A DNA stretch of 6,331 nt from CAZKTS01 sp964555735 (GTDB lineage Bacteria; Actinomycetota; Acidimicrobiia; IMCC26256; PALSA-555), in assembly GCA_964555735.1 (NCBI GenBank), contig CAZKTS010000317.1:1-6331 (forward strand). The letters are read 5' to 3'. Below the pieces are notes generated by a model. That model was not told where the DNA came from. It worked only from the letters and a program-made list of their open reading frames with translations, and made no database searches. Position numbers and translations under genes: made by a program. Shown in pieces: positions 1 to 6,295 of the stretch (within the stretch, counting starts at the first letter, position 1; each line of letters opens with the position of its first letter).

Positions 1-1251
<1,251 letters not shown>

Positions 1252-1261
1252 GTGGTGCGCG

Positions 1262-1561
1262 TCAGCCCTTCAGCTGGTCGACTTCGTCGAGGTCGGGACT
1301 GCGGAGGTTGCGGTAGATGAGCAGGATGATCGCCAGGCCGACGCCGACCTCGGCGGCGGCGATGGTGATGACGAACAGGGCGAAGATGTCGCCGGCGACG
1401 GTCTTGCCGTAGGCCGCGAACGCGATCAGGTTGATGTTGACCGCGTTGAGCATCAGCTCGACGCTCATCAGCACCAGCACGCCGTTCTTGCGCGCCAGGA
1501 CGCCGTAGATGCCGGTGCAGAAGAGGAACGCCGACAGGATCAGGAACTGGTTCAGGCCCAC
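1262..1561 (-). CDS. nuoK: NADH-quinone oxidoreductase subunit K
   Basis: This 99-residue membrane protein has the usual NuoK length (about 100) and three transmembrane helices (roughly residues 2-21, 27-49 and 58-84). It is the MrpC-like membrane-arm subunit that carries protons laterally. The two buried glutamates essential in E. coli (E36, E72) are present as Glu35 in LMSVELMLNAVN and Glu71 in IAAAEVGVGLAI. The start is GTG at 1561, 7 nt after the nuoJ stop, with a GAGG-type ribosome-binding site overlapping that stop (TGAGGCGA). No in-frame ATG lies between the nuoJ stop and this GTG. The acidic C-terminus (residues 88-96) is ordinary for the family. nuoL follows 10 nt later. Confidence 0.97.
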   Translation of the reverse strand: MGLNQFLILSAFLFCTGIYGVLARKNGVLVLMSVELMLNAVNINLIAFAAYGKTVAGDIFALFVITIAAAEVGVGLAIILLIYRNLRSPDLDEVDQLKG

Positions 1562-1568
1562 GGTCGCC

Positions 1569-2075
1569 TCAGTCCCGCCGCGCCAGCACGATCGCGCCGA
1601 TGAGTGCGCCCAGCAGCAGCATGGAGACGACCTCGAACGGCAGCACGTAGCTGCGGAACAGTGAGCTCGCGACCTCGTTGGTCGAGCCCTGCTTCACCAG
1701 CTCGTCGTTGAAGGCGATGTCCTTGCCTCCGAACGCGTCGACGAGCAGGGCCACGATCACGCCCAGGGTGAAGAGCGCCACCACGCCCGCCGCCCAGCGT
1801 TGATCGTTGTTGAGGGTGCCCGGGTCGTCGCGCATCGGCGCCCGCGTGAGCATGATCCCGAAGAGGAACAGCACGATCACCGCGCCGATGTAGATGAGCA
1901 CCTGCACCCAGGCGACGAACTCCGAGACGAGCAGGATGTACATCCCGGCCGCGCCGGCCAGCACGACGACGAGGAACAGCGCCGCGTGCACGATGTTGTT
2001 GGAGCGCACGACACCGATCGCCGCCGCGGCCATGGCCACCGCGATGATCCAGAACGCGACTTCCTGTTCCCACAT
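1569..2075 (-). CDS. nuoJ: NADH-quinone oxidoreductase subunit J
   Basis: The protein has 168 residues and about five transmembrane helices (near residues 7-24, 29-50, 54-76, 93-113 and 145-164). NuoJ (ND6 family) lines the start of the membrane-arm proton path. Family features are the third-helix motif around EFVAWVQVLIYIGAVIVLF (residues 52-70), whose Tyr62-Gly64 region corresponds to the pi-bulge helix that rotates during turnover, and the terminal PFEVVSMLLLGALIGAI stretch (146-162). The ATG at 2075 is fixed by an in-frame TGA two codons upstream. A GAGG lies only one base before the ATG, which is too close for an ideal ribosome-binding site. Initiation may therefore depend on ribosomes arriving from upstream, in particular from the short ORF that ends 3 nt before this start. 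A perfect hairpin lies 16 nt upstream. Confidence 0.96.
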   Translation of the reverse strand: MWEQEVAFWIIAVAMAAAAIGVVRSNNIVHAALFLVVVLAGAAGMYILLVSEFVAWVQVLIYIGAVIVLFLFGIMLTRAPMRDDPGTLNNDQRWAAGVVALFTLGVIVALLVDAFGGKDIAFNDELVKQGSTNEVASSLFRSYVLPFEVVSMLLLGALIGAIVLARRD

Positions 2076-2078
2076 ACC

Positions 2079-2177
2079 TCAGTCGCTCCCTGCGCTTCGG
2101 GATACCCGAAGCGCGGCCGGTCGCTCCTTGGCGAGCTCGCTCCGCTTCGCTGCGCTCGCCGCGCCGTTGCTCGTCAT
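2079..2177 (-). CDS. Possible 32-residue ORF bridging the nuoI-nuoJ gap
   Basis: An ATG at 2177, 5 nt after the nuoI stop, opens a 32-codon frame that ends in a TGA 3 nt before the nuoJ ATG. A GAAGGA sequence lies immediately before the ATG, formed at the end of nuoI. The peptide is basic and Ala/Ser-rich (begins MTSNGAASAAKRSELAKE) with no hydrophobic helix, and I recognise no family. The frame runs through both short repeats of the gap, so the peptide may be only what a repeat happens to encode. The neat fit at both ends suggests it could carry ribosomes from nuoI to nuoJ. Whether a stable peptide is made is unknown; it may not be a gene in the usual sense. Confidence 0.35.
   Translation of the reverse strand: MTSNGAASAAKRSELAKERPAALRVSRSAGSD
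2092..2114 (-). repeat. Perfect hairpin between nuoI and nuoJ
   Basis: Two 10-base arms, 2092-2101 and 2105-2114, are exactly complementary around a 3-base loop (arm GCGCTTCGGG on either strand). The stem is very GC-rich and would be stable in mRNA. On the transcribed strand no run of T follows, so it is not a standard intrinsic terminator, and the essential downstream genes argue against termination here. It ends 16 nt before the nuoJ start codon. Possible roles are a processing or stability element, or a fold that limits nuoJ initiation unless a ribosome passes through. These roles are inference. Confidence 0.75.
2130..2160. repeat. Short-period GAGCGA/AGCGAAGCG-type repeat with 7-bp inverted ends
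   Basis: The two ends, 2130-2136 (GGCGAGC) and 2154-2160 (GCTCGCC), form a perfect 7-bp inverted repeat. The 17 bases between them are built from near-copies of CGCTTCGC/CGCTCCGC-like units. On the operon strand this reads as runs of GAGCG, AGCGAAGCG and AGCGAG. Repeats of this look are common in intergenic regions of high-GC actinobacteria, but I cannot assign this one to a named family. It lies in the only long gap of the operon, next to the hairpin at 2092-2114. Confidence 0.55.
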
Positions 2178-2182
2178 GTCCT

Positions 2183-2659
2183 TCACTTCTTGCCGCTCTC
2201 GGCGCCGACCTCGAGCGGTTCGGGCTCGGGCACGGTCTCCATCCACTCGCCCAGGCGCACCTTGTCGTGGAGCAGGTTGGCGATGTTCCACTCGCTGTAC
2301 TCGAAGTCCGGGCTCCAGAACAGCGCGTCGAACGGGCACACCTCGACGCAGATCCCGCAGTACATGCAAAGGCCGTAATCGATGTCGAAGCGATCAAGGA
2401 CGCTGACCGAGCGCGGCCGGCCGCCCTCGCGACGCGGCGGACGCTGCTCCTTGTGGCCCTCGATGTAGATGCACCAGTCGGGGCACGACCGCGCGCACAG
2501 CATGCAGACCGTGCAGTTCTCTTCCTTGAGCGCGATGACGCCCCGCGCGCGCGACGCCGGGTCTTCCTTCTCGTGCGGGTACTGCACGGTCACCGCGGGC
2601 TTCAACATGGTCTTGAGCGTCACGCCCAGACCACCGATGAGACCAGGAAGCTTCGGCAT
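2183..2659 (-). CDS. nuoI: NADH-quinone oxidoreductase subunit I (two [4Fe-4S] ferredoxin-like subunit)
   Basis: This 158-residue protein carries clusters N6a and N6b, which pass electrons towards N2 in NuoB. The two ligand sets are Cys49-52-55 with Cys59-Pro, and Cys98-101-104 with Cys108-Pro. An additional Cys63 follows the first set (CPDWCIYIEG). The N-terminal amphipathic segment (residues 1-25) fits contact with the membrane arm, and the C-terminal tail is acidic and Lys-ended (residues 139-158). The ATG at 2659 shares its A with the nuoH TGA (TGATG). The frame is open further upstream, but the true start is supported by an AAGGTGG ribosome-binding site at 2667-2673, 7 nt before the ATG, and by the family's usual N-terminus. 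After the stop come 107 nt with repeats before nuoJ. The function is certain from the ligand pattern. Confidence 0.95.
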   Translation of the reverse strand: MPKLPGLIGGLGVTLKTMLKPAVTVQYPHEKEDPASRARGVIALKEENCTVCMLCARSCPDWCIYIEGHKEQRPPRREGGRPRSVSVLDRFDIDYGLCMYCGICVEVCPFDALFWSPDFEYSEWNIANLLHDKVRLGEWMETVPEPEPLEVGAESGKK

Positions 2660-3702
2660 CAGACCACCACCTTGAAGATGCCGGTGATCAGGATGTTGAG
2701 GAGGCCGATCGGGATCAGGACCTTCCACGCCAGCGCCTGGAGCTGGTCCTCGCGCAGGCGGGGGTAGGTGAAGCGAACCCAGAACATCAGGAACGCCACG
2801 AACATCAGCTTGGCGAACAGCACACCCGGGCCGAGGATGTTGGCCCAATCGCCGTAGACGCCGGGGATGGAGTAGCCGCCCAGGAAGAGCGTCGCCGCGA
2901 GTGCGGCGAACGCGAACGCGGTGCCGAACTCACCGATGAAGAAGAAGAGGAACCGAAAGCCGGTGTACTCGACCATGTAGCCGGACACGAGCTCGCTCTC
3001 CGCCACCGGCATGTCGAACGGCGTCTGGGTGAGCTCGGCTTGCGCGGCGACGAGGAACAGGGCGAAGCCCACGAACTGGGTGAAGATGTACGGGTTGCCG
3101 ATCCAGTCGACCCCGAAGATCGCGCCGTCCTGCTGCGCGACCACGATGCCCTCGAGGTTCATGGTGCCGGCCTGGATCACCACGCCGACGACCGCGAGCA
3201 GCAGCGGCAGCTCGTAGGCGATGAGCTGCGCCGCGGCGCGCAGCGCACCGAGGAGTGCGAACTTGTTCGCGCTCGCCCACCCGGCCATGAGCACGCCGAT
3301 CACGGAGAGGCTCGACACCGCCAAGGCGTAGAAGATCCCGACGTCGAGGTCCTTGACCACGAGGTCGGGACCCATCGGGATCACCGCGAACACGAGGAAC
3401 GTCGAGAGCACGACGACGGCCGGCGCGGCGGCGAACACCTTGCGGTCCGCCTTCGTCGGCATGATGTCCTCCTTCTGGAGGAACTTCAGGCCGTCGCCCA
3501 CGAGCTGGTACCACCCGTGGAAGCCGCCCGGGTCCATCGGACCGAGCCGGCTCTGCATGTGGCTCATCATCTTGAGCAGGAACACGTAGCCGAGGATGAG
3601 CGCGCCCAACGGGATGATCATCAAGACGATGATCGTCTTGATCGCCAGGGTCGTCCCCCAACCGATCTCGAGCGCGAGCGGCGCGACCGTCGCGAGGCTC
3701 AC
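2659..3702 (-). CDS. nuoH: NADH-quinone oxidoreductase subunit H (quinone-tunnel membrane subunit), divergent
   Basis: The protein has 347 residues and about eight transmembrane helices (near 20-44, 88-111, 119-141, 155-178, 205-222, 248-275, 293-312 and 326-346). NuoH (ND1 family) anchors the Q module and forms most of the quinone tunnel. Recognisable family blocks are DGLKFLQKEDIMP (70-82), GWASANKFALLGALRAAAQ (141-159) and PFDMPVAESELVSGY (228-242). Three usually conserved pieces differ: the ERK/ERR after helix 1 reads Leu42-Leu43-Lys44, GPNR reads GPMD (54-57), and ETNR reads Glu223-Leu-Thr-Gln226. The GTG start at 3702 overlaps the nuoD stop by 4 nt (GTGA) and has a GGGAG ribosome-binding site at 3713-3717, 10 nt upstream. 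nuoE, nuoF and nuoG, which normally precede nuoH, are missing. Identity is firm despite the divergence. Confidence 0.95.
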   Translation of the reverse strand: MSLATVAPLALEIGWGTTLAIKTIIVLMIIPLGALILGYVFLLKMMSHMQSRLGPMDPGGFHGWYQLVGDGLKFLQKEDIMPTKADRKVFAAAPAVVVLSTFLVFAVIPMGPDLVVKDLDVGIFYALAVSSLSVIGVLMAGWASANKFALLGALRAAAQLIAYELPLLLAVVGVVIQAGTMNLEGIVVAQQDGAIFGVDWIGNPYIFTQFVGFALFLVAAQAELTQTPFDMPVAESELVSGYMVEYTGFRFLFFFIGEFGTAFAFAALAATLFLGGYSIPGVYGDWANILGPGVLFAKLMFVAFLMFWVRFTYPRLREDQLQALAWKVLIPIGLLNILITGIFKVVV

Positions 3703-4883
3703 CGATCAATGTCTCCCAGGATGAAGTACAGCGAGCCGAGGATCGTGATGACGTCCGGCACGTACACGCCGCGCAGCAGCCACTCGAGGATCGAGACGTT
3801 GCTGAACGATGCCGAGCGGATCTTGACGCGGAAGGGCCCGGTCGCGCCCTTCGAGATGACGTAGTAGCCCATCTGGCCGAGCGGGTTCTCCGTCTCGACC
3901 CAGATCTCGCCCTCGGGCACCTTGATGATGCGCGGCACCTTCGCCATCACCGGCCCGGCCGGCATCTGGTCGAGGCACTGCAGCACCATGCGCGCCGACT
4001 CGCGCGTCTCCTGGAGGCGCACCCAGTAGCGCGCGTAGGAGTCGCCGTCGGGATGCGTCCAGACCTTGAAGTCGAGGTCCGGGTAGACGAGGTACGGCGT
4101 GCCGTCGCGGCGCAGATCCCAGTCGACGCCCGACGCGCGGAGGTTGGAGCCCGACACGCCGTAGCTCGCGCCGAGGTCGCCGGGGATGATGCCGATCGAT
4201 CGGGTGCGGGCTTCGAAGATCTCGTTGCCGAGCACGAGATCCTCGAACGTGTCGCACGCGTCGAGGACGATCTTCATGGCCGAGCGGCACTCGGCGACCC
4301 AGCCCCACGGGAGGTCGTCCTTGAGTCCACCGATGCGGTTGAAGTTGGGGTGGAACCGCCCTCCCGTCGCCGCCTCGATCAGGTTGAGGATGTGCTCGCG
4401 GTCGCGGAAGCCGTAGAAGGCGGGCGTCAGCGCACCGACCTGGAGGCCCATCTCGCCGAGGAACAGGAGGAACGTCGAGATGCGCGACAGCTCGGTGAGC
4501 GTGGTGCGGATGTACTGCGCCCGCTCCGGGGCCTGGATGCCCATGATCCGCTCGGCGGCGTCGATGAACGGGACCTCGTTGGCGAAGCTCGACAGCCAGT
4601 CGATGCGGTTGATGAGCGTCGTGATCTGCGGGTACGTGCGGAACTCGGTGAGCTTCTCGTACCCGCGGTGCATGTAGCCGATCACCGGGTCGGCGCTCAT
4701 CACGCGCTCGCCGTCGAGCCGCACGACGAGCCGCAGCGTCCCGTGGGTGGCGGGGTGCTGCGGCCCGAGGTTGAGGATCATGTCGCCGGTGTCGAGCTCG
4801 ACGTTGATCTGCGCGTCGGCGAGCTGGCGCATCCCCGCGGGGTCGACGTCGAACCCGGGCACCGGCGTCTCGGTGGTGCTCAT
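3699..4883 (-). CDS. nuoD: NADH-quinone oxidoreductase subunit D (49-kDa, quinone-site subunit)
   Basis: This 394-residue protein matches the separate (not NuoCD-fused) 49-kDa subunit, which shares ancestry with the large subunit of NiFe hydrogenases. With NuoB and NuoH it forms the quinone reaction site. The quinone-site loop GPQHPATHG is at 40-48, with His43 and His47. Other family blocks are HRGYEKLTEFRTYPQ (72-86), LTPAFYGFRDREHILNL (152-168), LRASGVDWDLR (248-258), ENPLGQMGYYVISKG (332-346) and the terminal GDIDR. At residue 96, exactly 49 after His47, a Trp stands where the quinone-headgroup Tyr (DRxDY) is expected. The ATG at 4883 overlaps the nuoC stop (ATGA) and follows a GAGGGG site at 4892-4897, 8 nt upstream. 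The stop overlaps the nuoH start. Confidence 0.97.
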   Translation of the reverse strand: MSTTETPVPGFDVDPAGMRQLADAQINVELDTGDMILNLGPQHPATHGTLRLVVRLDGERVMSADPVIGYMHRGYEKLTEFRTYPQITTLINRIDWLSSFANEVPFIDAAERIMGIQAPERAQYIRTTLTELSRISTFLLFLGEMGLQVGALTPAFYGFRDREHILNLIEAATGGRFHPNFNRIGGLKDDLPWGWVAECRSAMKIVLDACDTFEDLVLGNEIFEARTRSIGIIPGDLGASYGVSGSNLRASGVDWDLRRDGTPYLVYPDLDFKVWTHPDGDSYARYWVRLQETRESARMVLQCLDQMPAGPVMAKVPRIIKVPEGEIWVETENPLGQMGYYVISKGATGPFRVKIRSASFSNVSILEWLLRGVYVPDVITILGSLYFILGDIDR

Positions 4884-5656
4884 GCGTCACCCCCCTCGTC
4901 CTGGCTCGGCGCCGTACCACTGCCGGCCCCGACGGTCGCCGGCTCCTCCGGCATGGGCTCGACGTCGACGAGCCCCGGCCACGGCTTCACCACGCGCGCG
5001 AGGAGTGGGAAGTCCTTGCGGAGCGGGTGCCCCTCGAACTCCGACGGCAGGTAGAGGTTCCGCAGGCCGGGGTGGCCGTCGAACACGATCCCGTACATCT
5101 CCCAGGTCTCGCGCTCGTGCCAGTCGGCGCCCGGGTACACGGGCACCCACGACTCCACCAGCGGCGCGTCCTCGGCGACGTCGGTCTTGAAGGTCACGCC
5201 CCAGTGCCGCGACGTGGACTGCACGTGCCCGAAGACCTGGAAGCGGCCGGCCGAACCGGCGGCGCCGTACGTGACCTCGGACGGCTGCACCGGGGACGAC
5301 GTGTCGCCGCCGGCGTCGTCGCCACCTTCCTTGGGTGCGGGCATCCAGTCGATCGCCGACACGAACGAGAGGTAGTCGCAGTCGAGCGCAGCCTTCGCGA
5401 CCTCCGCGGCCCGGCGCCACGCTGCGGGCGCGACGCGCACCACGAGGGTGTCGAACACCGACGCGGTCTGCACGACGGCGTCGCCACCCAGCCCACCCGC
5501 CTGGAGCTTCGCGGCCAGCTCCTCGTGTCTGGGGTCGGGCTCGGGCGCCGCGTCCTCAGGTGCGGCGGCCTCGGCCGCGTCGCTCGCCACGGGATCCTCG
5601 GCCGCGGACGCATCCGCGTCGGCGCCCGGTTCCGGCGTCACGTCGTCGTCGGCCAC
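4880..5656 (-). CDS. nuoC: NADH-quinone oxidoreductase subunit C (30-kDa) with acidic N-terminal tail
   Basis: NuoC is a structural subunit of the connecting module. The family signature is at residues 179-217 and includes WHERETWEMYGI, HPGLRNLYLP and EGHPLRKDFPL, with Glu181-Arg182-Glu183. The globular domain starts near residue 44. Before it lies a 43-residue tail made mostly of Ala, Asp, Glu and Pro, likely disordered. A Gly/Asp/Ser-rich insert of about 25-30 residues (roughly 107-135) interrupts the domain after SAIDW, and a Pro/Gly/Glu-rich tail follows residue 232. At 258 residues it is longer than many separate NuoC proteins. The GTG at 5656 is one base after the nuoB stop and has only a weak G-rich upstream stretch. 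A second GTG at codon 6 is an alternative that would hardly alter the protein. Start certainty is moderate; identity is high. Confidence 0.93.
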   Translation of the reverse strand: MADDDVTPEPGADADASAAEDPVASDAAEAAAPEDAAPEPDPRHEELAAKLQAGGLGGDAVVQTASVFDTLVVRVAPAAWRRAAEVAKAALDCDYLSFVSAIDWMPAPKEGGDDAGGDTSSPVQPSEVTYGAAGSAGRFQVFGHVQSTSRHWGVTFKTDVAEDAPLVESWVPVYPGADWHERETWEMYGIVFDGHPGLRNLYLPSEFEGHPLRKDFPLLARVVKPWPGLVDVEPMPEEPATVGAGSGTAPSQDEGGDA

Positions 5657-5657
5657 G

Positions 5658-6236
5658 TCAGGACCCCACCGGTTCCGGAGCCGCCGCCGGCGCGTCCGTC
5701 GTTCCGCGGTTGGTGCCGGTCGCCGCTTCGTCGTTGGGGATGCCGCGCCAGCGCTTCTGGAGCTCGTCGTTGTCGATGCCCTCGTTCTGGATGCGCTCCT
5801 GGAGCATCACGATGCCCTGGAGCAACGCCTCGGGACGGGGCGGGCAACCGGGCACGTACACATCGACGGGGATGATCTGGTCGACGCCCTTGGTCACCGA
5901 GTACGAGTCCCAGTAGGGGCCGCCGCAGTTCGCGCACGAGCCCATCGAGATGACGTACTTCGGGTCCGGCATCTGCTCGTAGAGCCGCTTGATCGCCGGC
6001 GCCATCTTGTCGGTGACGGTGCCTGAGATGACCACGAGGTCGGCCTGGCGCGGGCTCGCGGGGAACGGGATCACGCCGAGGCGCATCATGTCGTAGCGCG
6101 GGCTGGCCAGCGCGGCGCCCATCTCGATCGCGCAGCACGCGAGTCCCCACTGGAACATCCACAGCGAGTACTTGCGGCTGTAGTTCAGCAGCCAGGTCAG
6201 CGGCTTGGGCACGCGGCCCTTGTCGATCAGGCCCAC
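5658..6236 (-). CDS. nuoB: NADH-quinone oxidoreductase subunit B (cluster N2 subunit)
   Basis: With the chosen start the protein has 192 residues. NuoB carries N2, the last [4Fe-4S] cluster before quinone. Its ligands are Cys34-Cys35 (GLACCAIEM), Cys101 (MGSCANCGG) and Cys131 (VPGCPPRPEAL). A further Cys104 sits in CANCGG, where Ser or Thr is common. The core ends near residue 165, and an Ala/Pro/Thr-rich, probably disordered tail follows (166-192). I chose the GTG at 6236 because a GAGGGAG ribosome-binding site stands 7 nt upstream and the N-terminus then begins MGLIDKG, as expected. The frame can be extended 13 codons to a GTG at 6275, but that start would read through the ribosome-binding site. 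The start lies inside copy 1 of a 38-bp direct repeat. nuoC follows after one base. Confidence 0.95.
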   Translation of the reverse strand: MGLIDKGRVPKPLTWLLNYSRKYSLWMFQWGLACCAIEMGAALASPRYDMMRLGVIPFPASPRQADLVVISGTVTDKMAPAIKRLYEQMPDPKYVISMGSCANCGGPYWDSYSVTKGVDQIIPVDVYVPGCPPRPEALLQGIVMLQERIQNEGIDNDELQKRWRGIPNDEAATGTNRGTTDAPAAAPEPVGS

Positions 6237-6263
6237 CGCAGCACTCCCTCGTGCTGGGTCGTG
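6226..6263. repeat. 38-bp direct repeat, copy 1 (over the nuoB start)
   Basis: This segment matches 6294-6331 at 36 of 38 positions, the two differences being T/A at 6251 versus 6319 and at 6259 versus 6327. It contains the nuoB ribosome-binding site, the GTG start and the next bases of nuoB. The offset is 68 bp, so the copies are in different reading frames. Confidence 0.9.
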
Positions 6264-6295
6264 CTGCCGGCGCACTCCGAGTCGATGATCAGCAT
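6227..6295 (-). CDS. Possible 22-codon ORF made by the junction duplication
   Basis: The ATG at 6295 overlaps the stop of the upstream frame (TGATG). The frame runs 22 codons (begins MLIIDSECAGS) and stops at a TGA inside the first codons of nuoB. A GTG three codons earlier (6304), with the duplicated GAGGGAG 7 nt upstream, is an equally good start and gives 25 residues. The last seven residues, EGVLRWA, are identical to the end of the upstream gene because they come from the repeat. No function is recognisable. It may act only as a coupling frame between the upstream gene and nuoB, or be a neutral by-product of the duplication. Confidence 0.25.
   Translation of the reverse strand: MLIIDSECAGSTTQHEGVLRWA
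6244..6250 (-). promoter_or_regulatory. Ribosome-binding site of nuoB
   Basis: GAGGGAG on the minus strand lies 7 nt before the GTG at 6236. It decides between this start and the upstream GTG at 6275. An identical GAGGGAG occurs at 6312-6318 in the second copy of the 38-bp repeat, also 7 nt before a GTG (6304), but that GTG is out of frame with nuoB. Confidence 0.7.

Noticed and set aside
2092..2114. Intrinsic terminator between nuoI and nuoJ
   Set aside because: The stem is strong but no T-run follows on the transcribed strand, and obligatory complex I genes lie downstream.
2413..2424. 12-bp perfect GC palindrome inside nuoI
   Set aside because: It lies within a Gly/Arg coding stretch. Such palindromes arise easily by chance in GC-rich sequence, and there is no sign of an operator role.
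2660..2848. 63-codon upstream extension of nuoI into nuoH
   Set aside because: The added residues are a Pro/Arg/Gly-rich frame within nuoH. The ATG at 2659 has a proper ribosome-binding site and the stop-start overlap usual for this operon.
3040..3864. 274-codon plus-strand open frame opposite nuoH and the end of nuoD
   Set aside because: It has the same His/Asp/Arg-rich composition typical of antisense frames in GC-rich DNA, and the opposite strand holds well-supported genes.
4053..5054. 333-codon plus-strand open frame opposite nuoD and nuoC
   Set aside because: It is an antisense shadow with no start signal or recognisable motif, and it crosses the nuoC/nuoD junction.
6237..6275. 13-codon N-terminal extension of nuoB to a GTG at 6275
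   Set aside because: It would translate through the strong GAGGGAG site placed 7 nt before the GTG at 6236. The extra residues do not resemble the NuoB N-terminus and come largely from the duplicated segment.
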